Below, piece after piece: positions 1-8,167 of a DNA stretch of 64,000 nucleotides (position 1 is the stretch's first letter; every line of letters starts with the position of its first letter). The stretch is taken from assembly GCA_963791995.1 (NCBI GenBank), contig CAWBUQ010000008.1:186001-250000 (forward strand). Direction: 5' to 3'. The position numbers and the translations under genes are program-made. The notes under the pieces were generated by a model. The model did not search any database, was not told where the DNA came from, and worked only from the letters and a program-made list of their open reading frames with translations. This stretch comes from Bog-473 sp963791995. GTDB lineage: Bacteria > Actinomycetota > Acidimicrobiia > Acidimicrobiales > RAAP-2.

Positions 1-152
1 ATGTTGCCGAAGAGCGTGTCGAAGGTGTTGTGCAGGGTGTCGGTCAGGACGAAGGTCCCTGCGATGAAAGTCACGCCCAGCACGATCGCCAGCGCGGTCA
101 GGGCCAGGCGCAGCTTGTGGGCGAGCAGGCCCTTGATCGTCACCTTCCACAT
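1..152 (-). CDS. ABC transporter permease, FtsX/MacB type (N-terminal part only)
   Basis: This is the first 50 residues of a membrane permease running off the left edge. Reading the minus strand from an ATG at 152 gives MWKVTIKGLLAHKLRLALTA, then a hydrophobic segment with ALAIVLGVTFIAGTFVLTDT. This is the usual start of FtsX-like permeases: a short cytoplasmic amphipathic stretch, the first membrane helix, then the extracytoplasmic domain. The start lies one base after the TGA of the ATPase gene upstream, so the two are almost certainly co-translated as an ATPase plus permease exporter. The remaining helices and the rest of the large extracytoplasmic domain are outside the window, and the substrate cannot be told. 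Confidence 0.75.
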   Translation of the reverse strand, partial: MWKVTIKGLLAHKLRLALTALAIVLGVTFIAGTFVLTDTLHNTFDTLFGN

Positions 153-153
153 G

Positions 154-918
154 TCAGGTGCCCAGCGTCCGCATGCGCTCCAAGATCGAGTCGGGCGTCG
201 GCGCGGACAGCTCGTCGACGATGTTGCCGTCGGCGAGGAAGACCACTCTGTCCGCAGAGGCTGCCCCATGAGGGTCGTGTGTGACCATGACGATCGACTG
301 CCCGAAATCGGTGACGGAGCGGCGGAAGAACGCCAGCATCTCCGACGTCGAATTGGAGTCCAGGTTGCCGGTGGGCTCGTCGGCGAAGACGAGATCGGGA
401 CGGTTGATCAGAGCCCGTGCACACGCGCAGCGTTGTTGCTGGCCACCCGACATCTCGCTCGGCCGGTGCGACAACCGGTCCCCGATGCCGAGCTGGCCTA
501 CCAAGTAGTCGAACCACTCCTTGTCAACCTTGCGGCCGGCCAGGTCGACCGGCAGCGTGATGTTCTCGCCCGCCGTCAGGGTCGGGACGAGGTTGAACGA
601 CTGGAACACGAATCCGATGTGGTCTCGGCGCATCTGCGTGAGGCCGGCATCGTCCAGCACCCCGATGTCCTTGTCCCCCACGAAGGACTGACCCGATGTC
701 GGGCGGTCCAGCCCGGCCATGCAATGCATCAGTGTGGATTTTCCCGACCCCGACGGACCCATTACCGCGGTGAACCGACCGCGCTCGAAGGTCACGGTGA
801 TGCCGGCCAAAGCGTGGACCGTCGCGGCGCCGGTTCCATAGGTTTTTCGGAGGTCGACCGCGTGGGCAGCCGGGATGTCCGAGCGTTGACCGGCCGGGAG
901 GGCGTCGGTGAGCGTCAA
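154..918 (-). CDS. ABC transporter ATP-binding protein, MacB/LolD family
   Basis: This 254-residue nucleotide-binding subunit powers the FtsX-type permease that follows at once on the minus strand. Walker A is GPSGSGKS at about residues 54-61, the signature is MSGGQQQR near 156-163 (M replaces the usual L), Walker B with DEP is near 176-182 in VFADEPTGNLD, and the switch histidine is in MVTHDP. The DEPTGNLD form and the overall length are typical of the LolD/MacB/FtsE group, which exports lipoproteins, peptides or drugs, or acts as a mechanotransmission unit. An N-terminal extension of about 20 residues precedes the ABC core. The substrate is unknown. Confidence 0.9.
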   Translation of the reverse strand: MTLTDALPAGQRSDIPAAHAVDLRKTYGTGAATVHALAGITVTFERGRFTAVMGPSGSGKSTLMHCMAGLDRPTSGQSFVGDKDIGVLDDAGLTQMRRDHIGFVFQSFNLVPTLTAGENITLPVDLAGRKVDKEWFDYLVGQLGIGDRLSHRPSEMSGGQQQRCACARALINRPDLVFADEPTGNLDSNSTSEMLAFFRRSVTDFGQSIVMVTHDPHGAASADRVVFLADGNIVDELSAPTPDSILERMRTLGT

Positions 919-1256
919 AATGCCTCAATCTGTCGGTGAGGGGATCGGAGGGAGAGCGGGACTGCCACCCCCCCCGCCACCCCACTCTGGCCCGGGCCGG
1001 GGCGCGACACAAGGCAATGCACGGCCGGTGCCCTCACGTTCGGGCCACTGACGCGACTCGCCGCCGTGCTTTTCCCGGGATTGCAACCCCTTGGCGGACC
1101 AGGAAAGGACCAGTACCCTGTGCCGCCATCAGGAGTGAGGTGTGAGCTACCCGGGGGGGCACGTTCGCCATGGGGATGATGCCGTGAGAAGGGTCTGAGC
1201 CGCTGCGGGCGTCGCTGCACGTTCCCGGACGGGCCCACACCGTCGTCGCCGCCGCG
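919..1256. other. Divergent intergenic region upstream of the Liv-type operon
   Basis: This stretch of 338 bases lies between the minus-strand ABC ATPase and the plus-strand Liv permease. A weak promoter-like pair is visible on the plus strand: TTGGCG at 1091-1096 and TACCCT at 1114-1119, spaced by 17 bases. It is followed by AGGAG (1131-1135) and a GTG (1142) that opens an 18-codon frame ending at 1198. That small frame could be a leader peptide, or the true N-terminus of the permease separated by an indel. No repeat, RNA gene or conserved protein is seen. Confidence 0.3.
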
Positions 1257-3275
1257 GTGTCCGTCGCCGCAGTGCTCGTCGTCCAACTCGCGTTGTTCCC
1301 GATGCCACTCGGGGTCTGGCTGCAGGGCTTGATCCTCGGGTTGCTCGGTTCCCTCATGGCGGTCGGGCTCGGTCTCACCTACCGGCTCAACAAGGTGATC
1401 AATTTCGCCCAGGGCGATCTCGGGACGGCACCCGCCGTGTTGGCGGTCGGGCTGATCGCGTTCTCGGGCGTCAACTACTTCCTCGGCCTGGCCACCGGTC
1501 TCGCTGCATCGGTGCTGCTCACGGCGTCCGTCGAGATCACGGTGGTGCGACGGTTCAGGCGGTCACCGCGCCTGATCCTGACGGTGGCCACCATCGGGTT
1601 GTCGCAACTCCTTGTCGTGCTGAGCCTGCTGATCCCACGGATCTGGGGGCAGAATCCAATCAGCAGTGCGGTGGTGTCGTTCCCGTGGCATGTGACATGG
1701 CACGTCGGGCCGGTTGTCTTCAACGCCGACGACCTCGCGGCCGTCGTCGTCTCGATCGTCGCTCTGGCCGCCGTCTGGCTCTGGTTCACCAAGAGCGACA
1801 TCGGCATTGCGATCCAGGCCGCCGGCGACCGGCGCGACCGAGCCTCCATGTTGGGCATCCCCGTGGGGCGGTTGCAGTCGGTGACCTGGGTCGTGGCCGG
1901 TGTGCTGTCCTTCGTCAGCATCTTCTTCCAAGCCGCGATCTTCGGGCTCCCCCTCGATCCGACCTATGGGCTCACGGCGCTCGTCACCGCACTTGCTGCG
2001 CTGGCGCTGGGGAACTTCGTGGAGCTTCCCGTGATCGCCGCGTCCGCGGTCGCGCTCGGGGTGCTCGAGCAGGGCGTCGCTTGGAACAACCCGACGAACC
2101 CGGCGCTCGGGCTCGCCGTCCTCGCCGGTGTCGTCTTCGCCGCCGTCGTGGTGCGCCAGTTGGTCGCGCAACGAGGTGACCGGGAGGCAGAGACGACGCT
2201 GACGTTGGCCGGCAGCGTGCGCGACCTGGCGCCGTCCGTCCGTGCCCTCACCGAGGTGCGGGTCGCGAGTCCCGTCGGCATGTTCTTGGCCTTCGGAGCT
2301 GCCTGCACGCTGCCCCTGTGGATGGGTCCCGGCGAGCTCATCAGGGCCTCGGCCCTCATCGTCCTCGCCATCGTGGGCTGTTCGGTGGTCGTGCTCACCG
2401 GCTGGTCGGGCCAGGTCAGCCTCGGTCAGATGTCCTTCGCCGCCGTCGGGGCCGTCGTGGGCGCCGTCGCGCTGATTGACTGGCACTGGGACCTCAGCCT
2501 GGCGCTGCTCGTGAGCGGTGCCGCTGCCGCTGCCGTCGCCGTTGTCATCGGGATCCCCACCTTGCGGCTCGACGGGATGTTCGCGGCCGTGACGACGCTG
2601 GCCTTTGCGCTCGCTGCGTCCGGCTACTTCTTGGTCCCTGCCGAGTTCTCCTGGATCCCCCAGGGCCAAATCGGCGTGCCCTATGTCTTCGGGCTCTCCT
2701 TGACGTCACAGGCGTCGGTCTTCGAGCTGTGCCTGGTCGTACTGGTGCTCGTGCTGGTCGCGCTGTACGGCCTGCGGCACAGTCGGATCGGGCGCGTCCT
2801 GCGCGCGCTGCCGTCGAATCAGCGCGCCGCATCGGGATACGGCGTCCGGGTGATGCGGGCCAAGCTGACGTCGTTCGCCATCGCCGGCTTCGTCGCCGGG
2901 CTGGCGGGTTGCTTGTTCGTCGTGGTCAACCAGCAGTACGACGACACTGCGTTCCTCGCCTCCGCCAGCCTCGTCGTGTTCACGTCGACCGCGGTCGGAG
3001 GGTTGGGATCAGCCCTCGGGGCCATCCTGGGGGCCGCCATCGTCGAGGGCAGCGCCGTCTATCTTCCGCCCAGCTGGCAGCTCTTCCCTGCGGCGTTCGG
3101 TGTCTTGATCGTGCTCATGCTGTTCCCGCGTGGTCTGGCCGGGCTGTGCTACGACCTTCGTGACTGGGCCATCGACCACCTGCTCCGACCCGACGCGAGC
3201 TCGTCGCCCGACAACGGCCGCGGCGCGGATCCCTCAGGCCTGCTGGGTCCGCCCGATCCGGCCCTCGTGTCGTGA
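1257..3275 (+). CDS. Fused branched-chain amino acid-type ABC permease (LivH-LivM)
   Basis: This 672-residue integral membrane protein carries both permease halves of a Liv-type importer in one chain. The LivH half starts near residue 20, with the diagnostic RLNKVINFAQGDLG (LivH consensus: inFAhGdl) near residue 45. The LivM half starts near residue 340 and has LTGWSGQVSLGQMSFAAVGA, the usual LivM helix 2 motif. Separate LivH and LivM are about 300 residues each, so the length fits a simple fusion. The GTG start at 1257 is the only good in-frame start, but an upstream extension (open from 1188) is possible. The stop overlaps the next gene by four bases (GTGA), so it is part of the importer operon ending at 8009. 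Confidence 0.88.
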   Translation: MSVAAVLVVQLALFPMPLGVWLQGLILGLLGSLMAVGLGLTYRLNKVINFAQGDLGTAPAVLAVGLIAFSGVNYFLGLATGLAASVLLTASVEITVVRRFRRSPRLILTVATIGLSQLLVVLSLLIPRIWGQNPISSAVVSFPWHVTWHVGPVVFNADDLAAVVVSIVALAAVWLWFTKSDIGIAIQAAGDRRDRASMLGIPVGRLQSVTWVVAGVLSFVSIFFQAAIFGLPLDPTYGLTALVTALAALALGNFVELPVIAASAVALGVLEQGVAWNNPTNPALGLAVLAGVVFAAVVVRQLVAQRGDREAETTLTLAGSVRDLAPSVRALTEVRVASPVGMFLAFGAACTLPLWMGPGELIRASALIVLAIVGCSVVVLTGWSGQVSLGQMSFAAVGAVVGAVALIDWHWDLSLALLVSGAAAAAVAVVIGIPTLRLDGMFAAVTTLAFALAASGYFLVPAEFSWIPQGQIGVPYVFGLSLTSQASVFELCLVVLVLVLVALYGLRHSRIGRVLRALPSNQRAASGYGVRVMRAKLTSFAIAGFVAGLAGCLFVVVNQQYDDTAFLASASLVVFTSTAVGGLGSALGAILGAAIVEGSAVYLPPSWQLFPAAFGVLIVLMLFPRGLAGLCYDLRDWAIDHLLRPDASSSPDNGRGADPSGLLGPPDPALVS

Positions 3276-4705
3276 GGCGACTCGCCGCGCTGGGCGCGGG
3301 CGCCTCCCTGTTCCCCCTCGGGGTGTTGTTCGCGATCGAGCTGCTCGACCAGGCCACGCAGAGTGCGTTCAACGTGTTGACACCGAACGTGCGCGATGCC
3401 TTTCACCTCACCAACGCGGGCATCTTGCTCATCGTGGCGATCGCCGGCGCCGCCGCGCTCGCCTTTACCCTTCCCGTTGCCGTCCTGGCCGACCGCACCA
3501 ACCGCGTCCGGATCGCCTTGGTCGGGGCCATCGTGGGCGCCGCGTTCTCGATCGGGCTCGGAGCCGCCCCGACGGCCGTCGTGGCGGGCATCATGCTGGC
3601 GGGGGTGTCCATGGGTCAGGCGGTCATCTTTCCGACCCACAACTCACTCTTGGCCGACTACTACTCGGTCCCCGCCCGCCCCCGCATCTATTCGGCCCAT
3701 CGCTCGGGCATCAGCTTCGGCGCCATCATCGGCGTCCTGCTCGGCGCGGGACTGGCCGCCATCTGGTCCTGGCGCGCGCCGTTCTATTTCTTCGCGATCC
3801 CGATCGCCGTGGTCGTCATCGTCGGGCTGCGGCTGCGGGAACCGCCGCGGGGACGCCACGAGCAACTCGAGCTGAGCGAGCAGATGATCGCGTCGGAACG
3901 GGGTGAGCCCGTTCCCCTCTCCGATGCGCCGGCCAGGACGGCTGTGGCCGATGCGCCCGGAGACGAGCTGCCGGTCGAGCCGCCGCCCTCCCTCGGCGAA
4001 GCGTGGCGCACGGTCTGGAAGATCGGCGTCCTCCGCAGGATCTTCATCGCGCTGCCCTTCTTGGCCGCGTCCATCGCCGGATTCACATCACTTGCATCGC
4101 TGCAGTACCAAGAGACGTTCCACCTCGATGCGGTCGACCGTGCGTACCTCATCGCACCGGTCCAGATCTTCGACCTGCTCGGCCTGGCCGCCGGAGCGAT
4201 CATCGCCACACGTCTCGCCGCCCGTGACATCGGGCTCGTCTTCCGGATGCTCGCTGTGGCGTCGGTGATCGCCGCGGCCTTCGCGGTCCTTTTCGCGCTG
4301 GCCCCGTCGGTCCCGATCGCCTTCATCGGCAACGCCGGAATCGACGCCTCGCTCGCCATCGTCGGACCCGGGGTCCTCGCCGCCCTCTCCCTGGCCATCC
4401 CCGCCCGAATACGTTCCGTCGGCTTCTCCATCGGCGCGCTCTTCGTGCTCCCCGGGTTCCTTGTCCTCCCCGTCGTCGGTGCGGTGGGCGATGCAGTGGG
4501 CTTTCGCTATGGCCTCCTCATCCTTGTCCCCATCTTTGTCGTCGGGGGCCTGATCGTCGCCAGCGCGGGCGGTCTCATTGCCCGCGATGTGCAGGATGTC
4601 TGGACCTCCATGCGCACCCGCGCGCAAATGCTCCGCGATCGTCACGCGGGACGTCTTCCCCTCCTTGCCGTCCGCGAACTCGACCGTGGGCTACGACGGC
4701 GTTGA
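3272..4705 (+). CDS. MFS-type membrane protein, probably the N-terminal module of an MFS-LivF-LivG fusion
   Basis: This 477-residue open frame starts at a GTG overlapping the stop of the fused permease. It has about a dozen hydrophobic segments and an MFS motif-A-like loop after the second or third helix (VLADRTNRVRIA, near residues 70-81). A charged loop of about 80 residues in the middle (near 190-245) separates two six-helix halves, as in MFS carriers. The last residues read LLAVRELD, which is the first beta strand of an ABC ATPase and not an MFS tail. The matching continuation VGYDGVEVLRDV lies one frame over, at 4686. I infer one extra base in the CC at 4684-4685 and a single long protein. 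Substrate unknown. Confidence 0.8.
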   Translation: MRRLAALGAGASLFPLGVLFAIELLDQATQSAFNVLTPNVRDAFHLTNAGILLIVAIAGAAALAFTLPVAVLADRTNRVRIALVGAIVGAAFSIGLGAAPTAVVAGIMLAGVSMGQAVIFPTHNSLLADYYSVPARPRIYSAHRSGISFGAIIGVLLGAGLAAIWSWRAPFYFFAIPIAVVVIVGLRLREPPRGRHEQLELSEQMIASERGEPVPLSDAPARTAVADAPGDELPVEPPPSLGEAWRTVWKIGVLRRIFIALPFLAASIAGFTSLASLQYQETFHLDAVDRAYLIAPVQIFDLLGLAAGAIIATRLAARDIGLVFRMLAVASVIAAAFAVLFALAPSVPIAFIGNAGIDASLAIVGPGVLAALSLAIPARIRSVGFSIGALFVLPGFLVLPVVGAVGDAVGFRYGLLILVPIFVVGGLIVASAGGLIARDVQDVWTSMRTRAQMLRDRHAGRLPLLAVRELDRGLRRR

Positions 4706-6173
4706 AGTGCTCCGCGACGTGGCCATCGAGGTTGGCGAGGGCGAGATCGTGGCGCTGCTCGGTACCAACGGCGCCGGCAAGTCCACCTTGCTGCGCGCGA
4801 TCGGCGGCGTCGTGGAGGCCGATCACGGTGCGATCGTCTTCGACGGGCGCGACGTCACCCACCTCCCTCCTGACGAGATCGCACGCCTTGGTATCGCGCA
4901 GGTTCCCGGAGGTGAGGGGATCTTCCCCAATCTCAAGGTGGAGGACAACCTGCGCGCCGCCGCCTGGCAGGGACGTCGGCGCGGTGAACGCGACGCCGAC
5001 ATGATCGACGAGGCGCTCGCCTCCTTTCCGACCTTGGCGTCGCGCCGGGACGAGCGGGCAGGAAACCTTTCAGGGGGTCAACAGCAGATGCTGGCCCTGG
5101 CCATGGCCGTCATCACCCGCCCCAAACTGTTCCTGATCGACGAGCTCTCCTTGGGGCTGTCACCCATCGTGGTCGAACAGCTGCTCGGGGCCATTGAGTC
5201 CATGCGCCAGGCCGGGACGGCGATCCTCCTCGTGGAGCAGTCGATGAACGTCGCGGTGTCAGTCGCCGACCGGGTCTACGTGATGGAGTCCGGGACGGTG
5301 CGCTACTCGGGCTCGGCCGAGGAGCTGGCGTCGCACCCCGAGCTGCTGTGGTCGATCTATCTCGACAAGGCCTCGAGCGCTCTTGGTGCGGCGGCGGCAG
5401 CGCCATCGTCGGCACCAGAGGAGCGCCACGAGTTCGAGCTCGAGGTCGGCGGGATCTCCGTGGCCTTCGGGGGAATCTCCGCGCTCGACGACGTGTCGCT
5501 CCACGCCCGACACGGCGAGATCGTGGGGATCATCGGCCCCAACGGAGCGGGCAAGACGACGCTGTTCGACGTCGTCTCGGGGTTCCTGGCTCCCGATGCC
5601 GGGTGGGTGCGACTCGCCGGACTCGATGTCACCGACCGCAGCGCGTCGGCGCGGGCCCGGCTCGGCCTCGGCCGGTCCTTCCAGGACTCGCGGCTCTTCT
5701 CGGCCCTGACCGTTCGCGGACGCGCTGGCGGTGTCGCTCGAGCGGTTCACCGACGTCGGCGACCCGTTCAACGCGGTGCTGCGCCTGCCGGCCCAGATTC
5801 GCACCGAGGCCGCCGTCATGAACCGGGTCGAGGAGCTCCTCGACCTCTTCGGCCTGGACCGCTTCGCCGACAGCCTGGTGAGCGAGCTCTCGACAGGTTC
5901 GAGGCGGCTGGTCGACCTGGCTGCTGTCCTCGCCCACCAACCCACCGTCGTACTGCTCGACGAGCCTTCGTCCGGCGTCGCCCAACGCGAGGTCGAGGCG
6001 ATGGTGGGGCTGCTGCGCACCGTGCGCCACCGGCTCGACGCGACGATGCTGGTCGTCGAGCACGACATCGCGTTCATTGCGGATCTGGCCGACCGCCTGG
6101 TGGCGATGGACAGGGGCGCGGTGCTCACCAGCGGGTCGCCCCGCGATGTGCTGGCCTCGCCCGAGGTCGGTGA
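4578..6173 (+). CDS. LivF-type ATPase domain plus first half of a LivG-type ATPase (frameshifted fusion)
   Basis: The open frame spans this interval, but only about 4686-5717 reads as genuine protein. The LivF module has GTNGAGKST (Walker A), LSGGQQQM (signature) and LIDELSLGLSP after Walker B (LivF proteins have this DE-LSLGL form). After a linker near 5395-5430 comes a second ATPase, with VAFGGISALDDVS and GPNGAGKTT, which is LivG-like. The frame fails at the GG at 5718-5719, where dropping one G restores LTVRDALAVSLERF in the next frame. Residues after 5718 in this frame are low-complexity R/G/P and not real. The part before 4686 overlaps the MFS frame. LivF and LivG hydrolyse ATP to drive the permease encoded at 1257. 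Confidence 0.75.
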   Translation: MPAMCRMSGPPCAPARKCSAIVTRDVFPSLPSANSTVGYDGVEVLRDVAIEVGEGEIVALLGTNGAGKSTLLRAIGGVVEADHGAIVFDGRDVTHLPPDEIARLGIAQVPGGEGIFPNLKVEDNLRAAAWQGRRRGERDADMIDEALASFPTLASRRDERAGNLSGGQQQMLALAMAVITRPKLFLIDELSLGLSPIVVEQLLGAIESMRQAGTAILLVEQSMNVAVSVADRVYVMESGTVRYSGSAEELASHPELLWSIYLDKASSALGAAAAAPSSAPEERHEFELEVGGISVAFGGISALDDVSLHARHGEIVGIIGPNGAGKTTLFDVVSGFLAPDAGWVRLAGLDVTDRSASARARLGLGRSFQDSRLFSALTVRGRAGGVARAVHRRRRPVQRGAAPAGPDSHRGRRHEPGRGAPRPLRPGPLRRQPGERALDRFEAAGRPGCCPRPPTHRRTARRAFVRRRPTRGRGDGGAAAHRAPPARRDDAGRRARHRVHCGSGRPPGGDGQGRGAHQRVAPRCAGLARGR

Positions 6174-6264
6174 GTCCTTCCTCGGCTCCGACCCGCTATC
6201 GAGATCTCGCTCGGGACCGACTGCGGCCGCCGGCGCCACGACCACGGAGGTGGATCCCCCATGA
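5719..6264 (+). CDS. C-terminal half of the LivG-type ATPase domain
   Basis: This segment continues the LivG module after the apparent one-base insertion at 5718-5719. It reads DALAVSLERF and carries a degenerate signature (LSTGSRR instead of LSyGqqR), Walker B VVLLDEPSSG, and the switch LVVEHDIAFI, followed by a Ser/Thr/Pro-rich tail. The first usable start inside is a GTG at 5731, but no independent gene is likely, because a half ATPase without Walker A would be inactive. With two one-base corrections, 3272-6264 is exactly 997 codons in one frame. The stop overlaps the ATG of the substrate-binding protein gene by four bases (ATGA at 6261). Confidence 0.75.
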   Translation, partial: DALAVSLERFTDVGDPFNAVLRLPAQIRTEAAVMNRVEELLDLFGLDRFADSLVSELSTGSRRLVDLAAVLAHQPTVVLLDEPSSGVAQREVEAMVGLLRTVRHRLDATMLVVEHDIAFIADLADRLVAMDRGAVLTSGSPRDVLASPEVGESFLGSDPLSRSRSGPTAAAGATTTEVDPP

Positions 6265-8009
6265 GCGACCCCGATCCGCCACCGACGGAGCGACCGTGGC
6301 CGCACGTGAGCCGGCTGCGGACCGCCGGGCCGGTCGTCCTCGTCGTGGCCGCGCTGGTCGGGGCCGGGGTGGCCGCAACCGTGAACGACGACAACGCCAG
6401 CACGACCACAACGACTGCAGGCGGCGGAAGTGTCCAGCACGGATCCCGGTCCACCGTTCCCATCACCTATGCCGCGGCGGACAAGGCGGGCCGGGCCGGC
6501 GCCTACGATTGGGGTCCCCGGTGCGACCACAAGACGGGACGGCTGAAGGTGCCGAGCCTGTACGCGCCGCCCTGTGTCCCCATCGTCAGCGGCGGAGCGA
6601 ACGGCGGCGCGACCTCGAGCGGGGTGAGCGGGAGCGACATCAACGTCGTCTACTACCAGCCGCAGCCAGGCGGCCTCGCGGCGACCATCTCTGGTGCAGC
6701 CGGCACCAACGCACAGGCACTTGCCACGGCCCAGGCCTATGTCGCCATCTTCAATCGGGTCTACGAACTGCACGGGAGGCACGTGAACCTGATTCCATTC
6801 ACGGCTTCGGGTGCCGACGGCGATCCGGTGGCCGCCCATGCCGACGCCGTGACCGTCGCCCAGCAACTCCACGCCTTTGCGTCCATCAACGGACCCGGTG
6901 AGACCACAGCGTACGAGGACGAGCTGGCGCGTCTGCACGTGCTGTGCATGGCGTGTGGCGATTCGTCCACCAACGGCCAGATTCAGGCCAACGCTCCCTA
7001 CCAGTGGGCCAACCTCCCGACCGCCGACACGTCGCTCAACGAGACCATCGACTACATCATCGCCAAGTTGAACGGGAAGGACGCAGTCTGGGCCGGCGAT
7101 CCTGCCTTGCATGCCAAGAAGCGCACCTTCATCGTGGCGAGCGAGACGTCGGAACCGCCCGCTCCGGGTTTCGCCCAGCTGACGGCGGCGCTCACAGAGA
7201 AGTTGCGGGCGGGTCACGTCAGGATGGCGCCGACCGACGACCTCACCTACACGCTCAACCTCACGACGTTGCCCACCCAGGCCGCCACGCTGGCCGAAAA
7301 GTTGAAGTCCTCGGGCGCCACCAGCGTCGTGTTCGCGGGCGACCCCATCATGCCGATCTACCTCACGCAAGCCGCCGCCAAGATCGGCTACTTCCCCGAG
7401 TGGATCATCACCGGCATCGTGCTGACCGACACGTCCGCCCTGGGGCGCTATTACAACCAGCAGGAATGGGCGCACACGTTCGGGGTCTCCAGCCTCGCCG
7501 TCCCGACCCCTGTCGCCGAGGGCGACGCTGTGCGGCTCTATCACTGGTGGTATGGCGCCAACGCCACGCCCGCGTCATTGGCGGCGCCGGCGATCATCCC
7601 GCCGATCCAGCAGTTCTTCGAAGGTGTACAGCTGGCGGGCACCGACCTCACACCCTCCACGTTCACGACGGGCCTTTTCCACGCCCCGCCGGCCGGAGGG
7701 GGTCCGACCAGCCCGCTGGCTGCCTACGGATTCCAGGGTGCGCAGCCGCTGCCGAGCTATTCGTCGCCCGCCGACTACACGTTCCTCTGGTACGACGCGA
7801 CGGCAAAGGGGCAAGACGAAGAAGGAGTGAACGGCACCGGATTGATGCGTTACGTCAACGGTGGCACGCGGTACAGGGCGGGGGTCGTGCCGTCTGGTCC
7901 GGTCCCCATGTTCACTGTGGCCGGATCGGTGACCGGTTACTCGTCGCCGCCCGACGCGGCACCGTCGTATCCGGCGTGGCCGGGCTCACCCGCAGCGCGG
8001 GCGGGCTGA
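6261..8009 (+). CDS. ABC transporter substrate-binding protein, Liv/type-I periplasmic binding fold
   Basis: This 582-residue exported binding protein is the last gene of the Liv-type operon. Residues about 20-40 form one hydrophobic segment with no lipobox cysteine, so it may be an uncleaved N-terminal anchor. A Thr-rich linker follows. The remainder has features of type-I periplasmic binding proteins: LATAQAYVAIFNRVYELHGRH, ASINGPGETTAYEDELARLHV and a second lobe with SGATSVVFAGDPIMPIYLTQAAAKIGY (shown here only in part). It is longer than LivJ-type proteins (about 370 residues). Family members bind amino acids, amides, urea or other small molecules. The ligand here cannot be read from sequence. 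Confidence 0.75.
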   Translation: MSDPDPPPTERPWPHVSRLRTAGPVVLVVAALVGAGVAATVNDDNASTTTTTAGGGSVQHGSRSTVPITYAAADKAGRAGAYDWGPRCDHKTGRLKVPSLYAPPCVPIVSGGANGGATSSGVSGSDINVVYYQPQPGGLAATISGAAGTNAQALATAQAYVAIFNRVYELHGRHVNLIPFTASGADGDPVAAHADAVTVAQQLHAFASINGPGETTAYEDELARLHVLCMACGDSSTNGQIQANAPYQWANLPTADTSLNETIDYIIAKLNGKDAVWAGDPALHAKKRTFIVASETSEPPAPGFAQLTAALTEKLRAGHVRMAPTDDLTYTLNLTTLPTQAATLAEKLKSSGATSVVFAGDPIMPIYLTQAAAKIGYFPEWIITGIVLTDTSALGRYYNQQEWAHTFGVSSLAVPTPVAEGDAVRLYHWWYGANATPASLAAPAIIPPIQQFFEGVQLAGTDLTPSTFTTGLFHAPPAGGGPTSPLAAYGFQGAQPLPSYSSPADYTFLWYDATAKGQDEEGVNGTGLMRYVNGGTRYRAGVVPSGPVPMFTVAGSVTGYSSPPDAAPSYPAWPGSPAARAG

Positions 8010-8043
8010 ATTCCCCGGCGCGCGTACGACTCGTTTCCGCCCT

Positions 8044-8059
8044 GCCCCCACAGGGGGGC
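8044..8059. terminator. GC-rich hairpin after the substrate-binding protein gene
   Basis: GCCCCC (8044-8049) can pair with GGGGGC (8054-8059) across a four-base loop, 35 bases past the stop at 8009. There is no downstream U-tract, so intrinsic termination is only possible. It separates the importer operon from the ABC/two-component operon starting at 8168. Confidence 0.35.
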
Positions 8060-8167
8060 TAGCACCAGGGAGGGAACGCCCGGTAGCGGCATTCCGTCAC
8101 CGTGCGTTCGGCCTCATGCTGGAGGCGGCGGCGAGCCAACGCCGCACAGCATCCCCAAGGAGTGCCG

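Noticed and set aside
5259..7544. Long minus-strand open frame (761 codons) opposite the Liv ATPase and binding-protein genes
   Set aside because: It is antisense to well-supported genes, has Arg/Gly/Asp-rich shadow composition and matches no family.
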